This document shows, one piece after another, positions 8,476 to 17,089 of a stretch of 64,000 nucleotides of DNA; positions within the stretch are counted from its first letter, which is position 1; each line of letters starts with the position of its first letter. The stretch is from Solirubrobacterales bacterium. GTDB lineage: Bacteria > Actinomycetota > Thermoleophilia > Solirubrobacterales > JACPNS01. The stretch covers positions 310,001-374,000 of the forward strand of contig JACPNS010000003.1 in NCBI GenBank assembly GCA_016185345.1, read 5' to 3'. The notes beneath the pieces are model-generated. The model did no database searches and was not told the origin of the DNA. It saw nothing but the letters and a program-made list of their open reading frames with translations. A program made the translations under genes and the position numbers.

Positions 8476-9879
8476 AGTTTCGTCCACTCGAATTGCTCAC
8501 CTGTCTCATCGCCATCGCGGTGGGAGTAGGTGTCGCGGCACTTACCGAAGATTGGTCAAACGCCGGCGTTGCTGTTCTCGCGACGGCCGCGATCCTGGTC
8601 GCGGCGATGTTCGCGAGCTACCGATGGCTTCGTGATCCGCTCTCGCCGCTGATGTTGGTGCTGATCTTCGGCACTCGGGCTGGTCATTCTCGGTCTCTTC
8701 GCGCTGTTGCTCGGGTTCGTCGCATGGGTTCAGCTCTCCAACGGCACAGCAGAGGTATCTCCGGACACCGTTCGGATCCGCAGTGGAGCAGTGCTGGAGC
8801 GTTCGTGGGCTGTTGTCGGCCTTGTGCTGCTGGGCTTGCTGGTGGCAGCCTGGGCGTATTTCACGTTGATCGCATCGGTCGGGGGCATAGGCGCATACAT
8901 CGATGCGCTCTCCCAAAGAAGCGGATTCTTTTTCGGTCGCGGCTACCTGAATCTCGCCGCACTGCCGCTCAAAGTCGTCACGCTCCTGCTCTTCTGTCAT
9001 GCGATCTCGGCGGACCGGATTTCTGGAATCAGGAAGGCGCTGATAGGCGGCCTGATCGTTTCCGTGCTCATCGGCGACTTCCTCAGCGGCGGCCGAGCCG
9101 CGATCCTCACCGGAACGATGGTGCCGCTCGTAGTGATCTACCACTACGTCCGCCACCGGATTTCCATTTTGAGACTTGGAGCGTTGGCGCTTATCGCTCT
9201 GTTGATGTTCGTTTCGATCCGAGTCATCACTCGCGACGCTGTGTACCTCGGAGAGTCGAACGGCTCAAGCGATGCCGCCGCACTTACGCTGGAGGCGTTC
9301 AAAAATCTGCCCGAGACGACGGTCGGCGGCCAGGAGGCGATCCCGTTCGACTCACTTTTGGTGCTCCGGCTCCAGGCCGAACGGGGGCTGGATATCCAGT
9401 ACGGCGCCACCTACCTCCCGATTCTCACATTTCCGGTCCCGCGCTCTGTGTGGGAGGACAAACCGCTCGGCGGCGGCAACGCCTGGTTCACACAGACTTT
9501 CTTTCCGCGCTTCTACGGTCCTCAAAAAACAGAAACGTCAATCAGCATGATCGGCGAGGCCTACGCAAACTTCGGCCGCGTCGGCGTGCCTTTCGTGCTA
9601 TTTCTGTTCGGCTTGGGGCTTGGGATCGCACGATCGAGCCTTGGCCGGGTGACGACGCCGCGAGGGATGGTCATCTATGCCGTGACTGTCGGTTACTCGA
9701 TCAATATCGTTCGCGGCGACGCTTTTCAGTCGGTCACGCGATACGCCCTGACGGTGGCTCTCGTCTCGCTCTTTGCATCGCTGATGCAGCAGCGCACTCG
9801 CGCCGTAGAGGCGTCGACACCTTCGGTCAGATCGACGTCAGACGGGTTGTCCGGGCGTGAACTTCCGAGCTCGTCCTAG
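8472..9879 (+). pseudogene. O-antigen polymerase (Wzy-like), frameshifted
   Basis: The gene starts at ATG 8472, coupled to the flippase, and encodes a hydrophobic N-terminus up to PLSPLMLVLIFG. After that the frame turns into Arg/Pro-rich non-membrane sequence, while the +1 frame becomes a classic polytopic protein (ALGLVILGLFALLLGFVAWVQ onward) through to stop 9879. One extra base near 8668-8672 (ttcggcac) would account for it. Downstream motifs fit Wzy-type polymerases: FLSGGRAAILTG, FPVPRSVWEDKP, SMIGEAYANFG. Joined product would be about 468 residues. The change may be a real null mutation or a sequencing/assembly error; because the downstream frame is undamaged, it is recent or artefactual. 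Confidence 0.8.
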
Positions 9880-9883
9880 AGGA

Positions 9884-10678
9884 TCAGGCCGACAGCCCAA
9901 GAATGTACTTCGGGTGCTGCCGATAAAACCGCGCCGCACTCCGCGCATGCCGCCGAGTACTCGGCCCAAGCAGCGACCGCCGGCTGTCCCCACGGTGAAA
10001 ATGGATCGCTGACATCGTCGGATCGAAAACAGTTTCCCAGCCAGCCTCACCGAGGCGAACGCAGAAATCCACGTCCTCGAAGTACAGCGGGTAACTGGGA
10101 TCGAAGCCATGAACTGAGTCGAACGCCGTGCGGCGGATCATCATGCAAGCGCCTACGACCCAGGGGACCGTGGTCGGCCGATCGGAGCGAATCACCCCGA
10201 GTTCGGCGTGCAACCAGCGACGCCATGCAAGTTCGTGCGGGCGCGGCACGCTGCGCGCCGAGTCCTGAAGGCTGCCGTCGGGAAGCTCCAGAGCGGGCGC
10301 CGCAACCGCGACTCGTTCGTCGTCAAAGCGGTTTTCGAGATCGCTGAACATGTGACGGTCGTTGACGCGGATGTCGGGATTGATCAAAGTCACTATCGGT
10401 CCGCTGGCCGCGCGAATCCCGACGTTGGATGCTGCGGCGTAACCACCGTTGGTTTCAAGCTCGATGACGTCGAAGCCACTTCCGCGAGCGATCTCGACCG
10501 AATCGTCGCTCGAACCGTTATCCACAACGATCACCTTCGAGAACGAGTCGAGCAGCGGCTTGCACTCAGTGAATCCGCGCAGGTCCTCCGCACTGTTGTA
10601 CGTGACAACCACGCACTCGAATCGAGGGCGCTCGGCCAGTCCTGGGCGATGGGGTTTGTGTGACTTCCGTGTGCGCAC
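9884..10678 (-). CDS. Glycosyltransferase family 2 (rhamnosyltransferase-like)
   Basis: 264 residues, start GTG 10678. The GT-A fold is clear: CVVVTYNSAEDL, VIVVDNGSSDDS, NGGYAAASNVGIRAA, and LINPDIRV in the DXD position, then GACMMIRRTAF and HGFDPSYPLYFEDVDFCVRL with the ED acidic pair of WbbL-like enzymes. It is an inverting transferase acting in the cytoplasm on a lipid-linked acceptor; rhamnose is common for this subfamily but is not proven by sequence. It is convergent to the polymerase gene, whose stop lies only 4 nt away, and divergent from the FkbM gene. Confidence 0.9.
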   Translation of the reverse strand: MRTRKSHKPHRPGLAERPRFECVVVTYNSAEDLRGFTECKPLLDSFSKVIVVDNGSSDDSVEIARGSGFDVIELETNGGYAAASNVGIRAASGPIVTLINPDIRVNDRHMFSDLENRFDDERVAVAAPALELPDGSLQDSARSVPRPHELAWRRWLHAELGVIRSDRPTTVPWVVGACMMIRRTAFDSVHGFDPSYPLYFEDVDFCVRLGEAGWETVFDPTMSAIHFHRGDSRRSLLGPSTRRHARSAARFYRQHPKYILGLSA

Positions 10679-10814
10679 GCGGTTCTCCGAACCTCAGGGC
10701 CGGACGGCCCTCAGTTGGTGATCGGCAGATGCGCAGCGGCAATTGAGCGCCAAAGTGAATAGAGCCCCCGGGGACACAGAACGATCAGAGGCGGAAGCAC
10801 GGCTGAATATTGGG

Positions 10815-10820
10815 TAGTTT
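10815..10820 (+). promoter_or_regulatory. Putative -10 box of a leaderless promoter
   Basis: TAGTTT ends 6 nt before ATG 10827, with no Shine-Dalgarno. Upstream, 10696-10711 carries a short GGGCC/GGCCC hairpin between the divergent genes. Confidence 0.5.
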
Positions 10821-10826
10821 TCCCCG

Positions 10827-11624
10827 ATGACTTCGTCCCGAGAACTCGCGGGCAAGATCCGCTCTCGCGCTCGCGGCCTGGCCAACGATCTTGGTTACGA
10901 CGTCCACAAGCTTCGAGACGAGCCCGTGCAGCCCGGCGAGCCAGACCTTCCGCCAACGACCCTGCTCAGTGCCGACGAGGCAATCGCAGAACTGATGGAA
11001 GTCGCACACCCGCGCGCGGTGATCGACGTTGGCGCGAACATTGGGCAGTTCGCGAGCTGGGTCAGGGGCTCTGGCTTTGATGGTCCGATCATCTCGTTCG
11101 AGCCTCAGCCAGTGGAGCACGCAGAATTGACCGCGGCGGCCGAATTCGACTCCGAGTGGTTCGTCGCCCCCCGCTGCGCAGTCGGGGCAAGCGACGGAAA
11201 CGCCCAGATCCACGTCGCCGGAAACTCGCAGAGCAGCTCAATGCTCGGGATGCTCGATCTGCACAGGGACAACGCTCCGACCTCCGCGTACGTGGACTCG
11301 ATCGAAACTCCGATCCGCCGGCTCGACGACTTGCTCGCTGAACTCGGCTTTGATCCCACGGACGCCCTGCTGAAGATCGACACCCAGGGCTACGAGGCCG
11401 AGGTCCTGCGCGGCGCGCCATCGACACTCCCAGTGATCGCCGCCGCCCATGTCGAACTCTCGCTCGCGCCGCTCTATGCCGGTCAGGCGTTGGCGTCCGA
11501 GATCTTCGCCCTGTTTGGCGCGGCAGGCCTTGAGCTCGCGATCATCAACGACTGCTTCAACACAGGTGACGGTCAAATCCTGCAGATTGACGGCGGATTC
11601 ACCCGTTTGAACGCCGCAAAATAA
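10827..11624 (+). CDS. FkbM-family methyltransferase
   Basis: 265 residues. The SAM-binding Rossmann core begins around residue 63 with AVIDVGANIGQFASWVR, continues with ISFEPQP (acidic residue for the SAM ribose), and the family motif LLKIDTQGYEAEVLRGA occurs in the C-terminal half, followed by HVELSLAPLY. FkbM enzymes O-methylate sugars or natural products. At the end of a polysaccharide locus, methylation of a glycan hydroxyl is the reasonable inference. No signal peptide. The start is fixed by the -10 box 6 nt upstream. Confidence 0.88.
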   Translation: MTSSRELAGKIRSRARGLANDLGYDVHKLRDEPVQPGEPDLPPTTLLSADEAIAELMEVAHPRAVIDVGANIGQFASWVRGSGFDGPIISFEPQPVEHAELTAAAEFDSEWFVAPRCAVGASDGNAQIHVAGNSQSSSMLGMLDLHRDNAPTSAYVDSIETPIRRLDDLLAELGFDPTDALLKIDTQGYEAEVLRGAPSTLPVIAAAHVELSLAPLYAGQALASEIFALFGAAGLELAIINDCFNTGDGQILQIDGGFTRLNAAK

Positions 11625-11657
11625 TCACTGACAATCTGCCCAACAGCCCTTGCCAAC

Positions 11658-12215
11658 ATGAAAAATCACCCCTACCCTTCGGTAGCGATGGATCGCAGGA
11701 AAGAAGATCAACTCGCGGCTCTCGACACGCAGCCGCTCGAGTGGTCATGGGTAGAACGCAAGCTGATCACTAGTGCTTCGTACTGGCTCGTCACCACCAA
11801 GCCCAACGCGGGAGGCCCCCACGCGCGCCCAGTCTGGGGCGTCTACTACGACGGAAGCGTCTGGTTTTCGACCGGCCGTTCGTCGGTCAAGGGCCAGAAC
11901 CTCGCGGTCGACCCGCGCTGCATCATCCACATCGAGAGCGCCGACGACGTCGTGATCGTTGACGGAGTAGCCGAACTCGTCGCCCCGTGGGAGGACGTGT
12001 TTGCCGGCGACCACTCGCGCGCAGTGTTACGGCGCTACATGGCCAAGTACGTGATGACCGAATCCGAACTCTCGCCCCAGGGCGAACTCTCCGACGCCGG
12101 CCTCTACCGCGTACATCCCAAAACGATCAACGCCTGGCTCGAAGGTGCCTACCCAACCACCCAGTCGCGTTGGAGCTTTGAACTTCCCGAGCCTTCCCGC
12201 CCCCGCGGCGCGTAG
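11658..12215 (+). CDS. Pyridoxamine 5'-phosphate oxidase-fold protein (FMN/F420 binding)
   Basis: 185 residues from ATG 11658; ATG 11688 (MDRRKEDQ) is an equally possible start. It has the split-barrel PNPOx-like pattern: SYWLVTTKPNAGGPHARPVWGVYYDGSVWFSTGR, SVKGQNLAVDPRCIIHIES, VVIVDGVAELV, then YRVHPKTINAWL at the end. In actinobacteria many members are F420- or FMN-dependent reductases of unknown substrate. The closest pattern is the general stress/F420-binding group rather than true PdxH. It stands 33 nt behind the FkbM gene but is functionally unrelated. Confidence 0.8.
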   Translation: MKNHPYPSVAMDRRKEDQLAALDTQPLEWSWVERKLITSASYWLVTTKPNAGGPHARPVWGVYYDGSVWFSTGRSSVKGQNLAVDPRCIIHIESADDVVIVDGVAELVAPWEDVFAGDHSRAVLRRYMAKYVMTESELSPQGELSDAGLYRVHPKTINAWLEGAYPTTQSRWSFELPEPSRPRGA

Positions 12216-12246
12216 TCGCACCGGCACGTGGGGGTAGGATTGATCT

Positions 12247-12327
12247 GTGGAACACAGCTCGATCAACCTGTCCGCGAACTTTCAGACCTTGAAGACTTTC
12301 AGCCAGCCGGTAGTAGGCAACACTTGA
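12247..12327 (+). CDS. Possible leaderless small ORF upstream of the ABC1 kinase
   Basis: GTG 12247 lies exactly 6 nt after TAGGAT (12235-12240), the same geometry as clear leaderless genes here, and opens a 26-codon frame ending TGA 12327, 43 nt before the kinase start. The peptide has no recognised motif. It could be a translated leader or a coincidence. Confidence 0.3.
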   Translation: MEHSSINLSANFQTLKTFSQPVVGNT

Positions 12328-12370
12328 TCAATTTTCAGCGGCCGATGTTTTCCGACAATCGAGCGGACAC

Positions 12371-14032
12371 GTGAGCAACCATCGAGCGCGATATCGCGAG
12401 CTTGCCGTAGTCATGTCCCACCATGGGCTGGGGTACCTTGCCGGCGTTCTCGGCCTACAACAGCGCATTCCATTTCAGCGGGGCTGGCTGGGCCACGAGC
12501 CTCGCGACGATGCTTACGCGCGGCCGGAGCACGTTCGGCTTGCGCTGGAAGAGATGGGCGCGACTTTTGTCAAGCTCGGCCAGATTCTCTCGACGCGCCC
12601 GGACCTGCTTCCAGAGTCGTATCAACACGAACTTGCAAAGCTTCAGGACAGTTCGCCCGCCTTGCCGGGAAGCACAATCCGTGAGGTCATCGCCCAGGAA
12701 CTCGGGCGTGACGTCCAAGAAGCTTTTGCCGATTTCGATGACGAACCACTGGCGACTGGGTCGATCGGCCAGGCACACGCGGCGACGTTGCTCGACGGGA
12801 CCGAGGTCGTGGTCAAGGTGCGCCGGCCCGGTGTCATGGCGCAAATCGAAGAAGACCTTGAAATATTGCGCAACCTGGCCGATCACGCCAGTCGCAAATG
12901 GCGGGCCGTCGATGAATACGACGTAATTGGCCTTGCGGAAGAGTTCACCTCGACTTTGAGGGCGGAACTGGATTACCTGCAGGAGGGGCGAAGTGCCGAA
13001 CGATTTGCGGACAACTTCAAAACTGAATCCGACGTGCATGTGCCGCGGGTGTTCTGGGAGACGACGACCTCGCGTGTTCTCACACTGGAGCGAATCCGGG
13101 GAATCAACGTGCGCGACCTCGCAGGACTGGACGCCGCCGGGATTGACAGGCACGCGCTCGCGGAACGCGCCACCAACGTGACGGCGAAAATGATCTTCGA
13201 GGACCGCTTTTTTCATGCCGATCCGCACCCCGGCAATCTATTTATTGAGCCGAATGGCACAATCGGAATAATCGACTTCGGCATGGTCGGCACTATCGAT
13301 GAAAATCTGCGAGCGCAGCTGGCCGCATTGCTCGTCTCCGTCGCGCGAAAGAATCCCGACCGGATTGCCGACGCGGTGCTGGATCTGGCAATAGCTCGCG
13401 TAGAGGTCGATCGCCATGCCTTGAGCGCGGATCTCGGGACGCTGCTCGCACGCTACGAAGGAAAGTCGATCGGCGAGATTCAGTTCACCCGACTAATCGG
13501 GCAGGTGCTCGTGATCGTGCGGAACCACCACCTGCGTCTTCCACGCGAACTCGCACTGATTCTGAAGATGCTTTCAATGAACGAAGGCATGGCCGTGGAG
13601 ATGGATCCTCAATTTCAGATCGGCGAAGTAGTGGCTCCGTTTGCGCGCCGCCTAGCCGCCGAGGAATTCACTCCAGCAGCATTCGCACGCCGGCTTGCTC
13701 GTTCGGGCATCAATGTGGCCCAGTTCGGAGCCGAGCTACCCGAGTTGCTCATGCGCTTGACCGCCGTGATAGATGAGGGCGGCATGGAGGTCCATCTTCG
13801 CGCCGCAGAACTCGAACCGCTGGTCACACGGGTCGAGCGGCTTGGCAATCGGCTGGTGGCGGGTGTTGTGGCTGCCGCATTTATTGAGGGAATCGCCGAA
13901 CTGCTCACGGTGGAGCCGAGCCGTCGCCGTGCGATCGATCGCCCGCTGCTCGCGGTCGGCGCGGGCGCCGTCGGATCTCTCGGCGCGTATCTGGTCTGGA
14001 CCGGACGTCGCGGAAGGCGTCCGATCCGCTGA
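12371..14032 (+). CDS. ABC1/UbiB-family atypical protein kinase
   Basis: 553 residues, start GTG 12371. All family hallmarks are present: FVKLGQILSTRPDLLP (KxGQ motif), PLATGSIGQAHAA (Ala/Gly-rich nucleotide loop), VVKVRRPG (ATP lysine), ELDYLQEGR, FHADPHPGNLF (catalytic loop) and IIDFGMVG (metal-binding DFG-like). A C-terminal hydrophobic stretch (AVGAGAVGSLGAYLVW) suggests membrane anchoring. UbiB/ADCK proteins are ATPases or kinases supporting isoprenoid quinone metabolism; in a menaquinone-using actinobacterium the exact role is unknown. It precedes disA with a 134-nt gap containing a separate promoter. Confidence 0.92.
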   Translation: MSNHRARYRELAVVMSHHGLGYLAGVLGLQQRIPFQRGWLGHEPRDDAYARPEHVRLALEEMGATFVKLGQILSTRPDLLPESYQHELAKLQDSSPALPGSTIREVIAQELGRDVQEAFADFDDEPLATGSIGQAHAATLLDGTEVVVKVRRPGVMAQIEEDLEILRNLADHASRKWRAVDEYDVIGLAEEFTSTLRAELDYLQEGRSAERFADNFKTESDVHVPRVFWETTTSRVLTLERIRGINVRDLAGLDAAGIDRHALAERATNVTAKMIFEDRFFHADPHPGNLFIEPNGTIGIIDFGMVGTIDENLRAQLAALLVSVARKNPDRIADAVLDLAIARVEVDRHALSADLGTLLARYEGKSIGEIQFTRLIGQVLVIVRNHHLRLPRELALILKMLSMNEGMAVEMDPQFQIGEVVAPFARRLAAEEFTPAAFARRLARSGINVAQFGAELPELLMRLTAVIDEGGMEVHLRAAELEPLVTRVERLGNRLVAGVVAAAFIEGIAELLTVEPSRRRAIDRPLLAVGAGAVGSLGAYLVWTGRRGRRPIR

Positions 14033-14109
14033 GTGCGGCCTACCCCAGAAACTCTGCAGAATTATTGGTAACCACCCAATCCCGCCAAAACCCTCAAAAT
14101 GCCCGCAAT

Positions 14110-14127
14110 ACCGCATTGCTATGCGGT
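14110..14127. repeat. 7-bp inverted repeat upstream of disA
   Basis: ACCGCAT, 4-nt loop, ATGCGGT, located 27 nt before the putative disA -10 box. It could be an operator, or a weak terminator for the kinase gene (no T tract follows). Confidence 0.4.
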
Positions 14128-14153
14128 CTAGCCAGTATATGTATGTGATCATC

Positions 14154-14159
14154 TACACT
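14154..14159 (+). promoter_or_regulatory. Putative -10 box of the disA promoter (leaderless)
   Basis: TACACT ends 7 nt before ATG 14167 with no ribosome binding site between them. Confidence 0.5.
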
Positions 14160-14166
14160 TAGACCT

Positions 14167-15279
14167 ATGGCCCAACGTGGTGTAGAAGAGTCAGTAGAAC
14201 TGCACAACAGGTTGGAGCCGAAGCTTCTCAGGGCCTTGGAGATGATCGCTCCGGGCTCGTTCATCCGCGAAGGAATCGACGAAGTGCTGCAAGGCGGCAC
14301 CGGCGCGTTGATCATTATTGGCGAACCCGAAGAGCTCGCTTTTATGTTCTCAGGTGGCATCAAGATTGACCTTGACTACCAGCCAGCCATGTTGTACCAA
14401 GTCGCGAAGATGGATGGCGCCATCGTCCTCAGCTCCAATGCATCAAAGATCGCCTGGGCCAACGTCCAGCTGATGCCGGACCCCACGATCCACTCCGTCG
14501 AGACCGGCACCCGCCACCGCACCGCCGAGCGTGTCGCCAAGCAGTCCGACGCGATCGTCCTCGCGATCAGCGCAAGACGAGAAGTCGTATCCCTTTACGT
14601 CGACAACGCCAAGTACGTAATGGTCGACATCCCCGAGGTCCTCGCGAAGGCCAACCAAGCTCTCGTGACTCTTGACAAGTACCGCCGCCGACTTGACCAG
14701 GTAAGTGCCCGCCTCACCCTTCTGGAGTTCGAAGGCCGCACGTACATGCACGATGTCCTCACCGTCCTCCAACGGGCCGAGCTGATCACACGCATGTCCG
14801 TAGAAGTTGAGCGCTACATCGTCGAGCTCGGCACCGAAGGCCGATTGATCGAGATGCAGCTCGAGGAAACGATGATCGGCGTCGCCGCCGAGAAACACGG
14901 CCTCGTACGCGACTACATGACGCAGGACACCGACGAGACCTACGGCCAGGTCGTCGATCACCTCGCGCGCATGCCCCACCAAGACCTTCTTGACTTCGGT
15001 CGCCTGGCAGAGCTGCTGGGCTACGACCGCAAGATGAACACCATCGACTACGCGGTGGCTCCGCGCGGCTACCGGATCCTCTCAAGGATTCCGCGTCTGC
15101 CGAAGATGGTGGTCCACGACATCGTCAACGAGTTTGGCGGTCTGGACGAATTGCTCAGCGCCGATGATTCCGAGCTGGAAGCGGTCGAAGGCGTGGGCGA
15201 CGTACGTGCAAAAGACATCCGGGAGGGCCTCAAGCGCCTCCAGGAGATCAACTTGGTGGATCGGTACATGCAGGCCTGA
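14167..15279 (+). CDS. disA: DNA integrity scanning diadenylate cyclase DisA
   Basis: 370 residues, full length. DisA converts two ATP to cyclic di-AMP and monitors branched DNA. The N-terminal DAC domain carries the DGA motif (83-85, KMDGAIVLS) and RHRT (116-119, GTRHRTAERVA), both needed for catalysis. A helical spine follows (about 145-290), and the C-terminal helix-hairpin-helix DNA-binding region contains GLDELLSADDSELEAVEGVGDVRAKDI. It sits just before carD and ispD, the same neighbourhood as in mycobacteria and Bacillus, but radA is not adjacent. A c-di-AMP riboswitch occurs at 45.9 kb of this window, so the product has at least one plausible local RNA target. Confidence 0.97.
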   Translation: MAQRGVEESVELHNRLEPKLLRALEMIAPGSFIREGIDEVLQGGTGALIIIGEPEELAFMFSGGIKIDLDYQPAMLYQVAKMDGAIVLSSNASKIAWANVQLMPDPTIHSVETGTRHRTAERVAKQSDAIVLAISARREVVSLYVDNAKYVMVDIPEVLAKANQALVTLDKYRRRLDQVSARLTLLEFEGRTYMHDVLTVLQRAELITRMSVEVERYIVELGTEGRLIEMQLEETMIGVAAEKHGLVRDYMTQDTDETYGQVVDHLARMPHQDLLDFGRLAELLGYDRKMNTIDYAVAPRGYRILSRIPRLPKMVVHDIVNEFGGLDELLSADDSELEAVEGVGDVRAKDIREGLKRLQEINLVDRYMQA

Positions 15280-15328
15280 GGCCCGCGCTGCTTTTAAAGC
15301 AAGTACCGCCGCCAGCAATCAGGAGGCG

Positions 15329-15358
15329 ATGGACTATTCCCGCAACAGACGCAATTGA
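15329..15358 (+). CDS. Possible 9-codon leader ORF coupled to carD
   Basis: AGGAGG (15321-15326) lies 2 nt before ATG 15329, which encodes MDYSRNRRN and stops at 15356-15358, one base before the TTG taken as the carD start. carD itself has no Shine-Dalgarno, so termination-reinitiation is possible. The 2-nt spacing is short for efficient initiation. Confidence 0.3.
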   Translation: MDYSRNRRN

Positions 15359-15359
15359 C

Positions 15360-15908
15360 TTGGAGTTGGACGACCTGGAACTGGCGCCGGTGGCGCCGAA
15401 CATCAAGTTCAAGGTTGGCGACAAGGTGGTCTACCCGCACCATGGTGCAGGCAAGGTCCTGAAGAAGGAAAAGAAGAAGTTGCTCGGCGAGTCGCGTGAG
15501 TACCTCACGATTCAGATTCTCCACAACGACATGACCGTGATGGTCCCGTGCGAGAAGACCGGCGTTGCCGGCCTGCGTCGCGTGATCGACCACGCGACGG
15601 TCAAGAAGGTCGTTGCAGTGCTTCAGGACGAGGTTTCAGAGATGCCCGGCAACTGGAATCGCCGCTTCAAGCACAACCGCGAGAAGATCCGCACTGGCGA
15701 CATCTTCGAGCTGGCCGAGGTCATCCGCAACCTCTCCGCACTCGAGTCCGAAAAGGGTCTCTCGAGCGGCGAGAAGCAGATGTTCGTGCGCGCAAAGCGC
15801 ATCCTCGCAAGCGAGTTCATGTATGCGCTCGACCTCGACGAGGAGGCCGCTGAGGCCCACGTCGACGAGGTTCTCGGTGTAGAAGTAGAGGAGCCGGTCG
15901 AGGCCTGA
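15360..15908 (+). CDS. carD: CarD-family RNA polymerase-binding transcription factor
   Basis: 182 residues from TTG 15360; no ATG or GTG is available in frame. CarD binds the RNA polymerase beta subunit and stabilises open complexes, notably at rRNA promoters. The N-terminal RID/Tudor-like domain (about 15-70) shows FKVGDKVVYPHHGAGKV and LTIQILHNDMTVMVP; the C-terminal helical DNA-binding domain (about 80-165) includes the conserved Trp (PGNWNRRFKHN) and LSSGEKQMFVRAKRILASEFMYAL. Its place between disA and ispD matches actinobacterial gene order. An acidic tail closes the protein. ispD follows after 27 nt with its own GGGGAGAGGG ribosome binding site. Confidence 0.95.
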   Translation: MELDDLELAPVAPNIKFKVGDKVVYPHHGAGKVLKKEKKKLLGESREYLTIQILHNDMTVMVPCEKTGVAGLRRVIDHATVKKVVAVLQDEVSEMPGNWNRRFKHNREKIRTGDIFELAEVIRNLSALESEKGLSSGEKQMFVRAKRILASEFMYALDLDEEAAEAHVDEVLGVEVEEPVEA

Positions 15909-15935
15909 CGGCTTCATTTCCCCCGGGGAGAGGGA

Positions 15936-16688
15936 ATGAAGAATGCCACCACGCGCGATGGCGCCAGCGGCCACAAGCCGCTGGCGCTAATTGCTGCAGG
16001 AGGCGAAGGCAAGCGCCTTGGGTCCGTTGGGCCCAAGGCGTTGGTCTTTTGTGCGGGCAAGCCGCTGCTGGCCTGGTGCCTCGACGCGTTCGCGAAGAGC
16101 AAGTCTTTCGGTGACGGCGCAGGGCTCGTCGTGGTCGCCGCGCACGCGTCTGACCTCCCAGCCTTCGAGGCTGCCGCCGACGAAGCACGCGCCGCCGGCC
16201 TACAGATCCTGATCACCGAGGGCGGCCCCAGCCGATCACATTCCGTCGCCGCTGCCTTACGGGCCGGCCAATCGGAAGCCACCGAAATAGTCCTCGTTCA
16301 CGACGCCGCCCGCATCTTCACAACCCCGGGTTTGATCGATGCTCTCCACGACGGGCTCGCATCAAACAAAGACCTCGACGCCCTGATCGCCGCCAGACCA
16401 GCGACCGACACGATCAAGATCGTTGATGACCACAACGTCGTCCACGAGACCCCACCACGCGAGAAGCTCTGGGCCGTGCAGACGCCACAGGCCTTCCGCG
16501 CAAACGCGCTCGAAGACGCGCTCAGCGCCGACGATGAAACGCTCTCCACGGCAACCGACGATGCCTCGTTGGTCGAAACCCGCGGCGGCCGAGTCAAGGT
16601 CTACGACTGGAAGGCGCCCAACCCGAAGATCACCACGCCCGAAGATCTTGCCGCGGCCGAGGCCGAGTTCACTCGATCAGTTTCTTGA
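15936..16688 (+). CDS. ispD: 2-C-methyl-D-erythritol 4-phosphate cytidylyltransferase
   Basis: 250 residues. Catalyses CTP plus MEP to CDP-ME in the non-mevalonate isoprenoid pathway. Motifs: LIAAGGEGKRLG and PKAL (CTP binding), GGPSRSHSVAAAL, LVHDAAR, ATDTIK, LWAVQTPQAFR and TDDASLVE. A strong GGGGAGAGGG ribosome binding site precedes ATG 15936. The 3' end overlaps the convergent response regulator gene by 20 nt. The partner ispF is separated from it by the two-component genes and a PHP phosphatase gene (about 2.8 kb), unlike the usual direct ispDF adjacency. The ispE step is not in the window. Confidence 0.95.
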   Translation: MKNATTRDGASGHKPLALIAAGGEGKRLGSVGPKALVFCAGKPLLAWCLDAFAKSKSFGDGAGLVVVAAHASDLPAFEAAADEARAAGLQILITEGGPSRSHSVAAALRAGQSEATEIVLVHDAARIFTTPGLIDALHDGLASNKDLDALIAARPATDTIKIVDDHNVVHETPPREKLWAVQTPQAFRANALEDALSADDETLSTATDDASLVETRGGRVKVYDWKAPNPKITTPEDLAAAEAEFTRSVS

Positions 16689-17064
16689 GCGTGCCGACCA
16701 GCTCGTCGATGTCGAACGGCTTGACGAGATACGCGTCCGCGCCGAGATCGAGCCCAAGCAGCCGGTCCTCTTCTTCGCCCCGCGCGGTCAGCATCACGAC
16801 CGGGATGTCGGCGGTGCGCGGGTCGGTCTTCAGCTTCACGCAGAGCTCGTGCCCCTGAATGATCGGCATGACCCAGTCGAGCAGCGCGATGTCGGGATGC
16901 TCGGCCAATGCGACCTCGAGCGCTGCCTGCCCGTCGGCCGCGGTGGTCACTTCAAACCCACGGGTACTCAGGCGGGTCGCGAGCAGGTCGCGAATGTCCG
17001 CATTGTCATCGGCGACCAGAATAAGCGGTCGCTCGCGATCAATCTCTTCTGTCAACGGCGCCAC
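16669..17064 (-). CDS. Single-domain response regulator (CheY-like receiver)
   Basis: About 131 residues from GTG 17064 (TTG 17076 is an alternative). Only a receiver domain is present: LILVADDNADIRDLL (acidic pair), ALLDWVMP with the phosphoryl-accepting Asp, VVMLTARG (Thr) and YLVKPFD (Lys). There is no DNA-binding output domain, so it would act by protein contact or as a phosphate sink. It is divergent from the histidine kinase gene, with starts 25 nt apart and apparently overlapping -10 regions (on the minus strand TATTGT; on the plus strand TAGGTA), suggesting shared control. Its 3' end overlaps ispD. Confidence 0.9.
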   Translation of the reverse strand: MAPLTEEIDRERPLILVADDNADIRDLLATRLSTRGFEVTTAADGQAALEVALAEHPDIALLDWVMPIIQGHELCVKLKTDPRTADIPVVMLTARGEEEDRLLGLDLGADAYLVKPFDIDELVGTLKKLIE

Positions 17065-17089
17065 CTGATGTAACAATAGGTATCACGGA

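Noticed and set aside
8675-9860. Continuation of the polymerase start frame to 9860
   Set aside because: After about 8675 it is Arg/Pro-rich and unlike any protein, while the +1 frame is a clean membrane protein; this is a frameshift, not a 462-residue protein.
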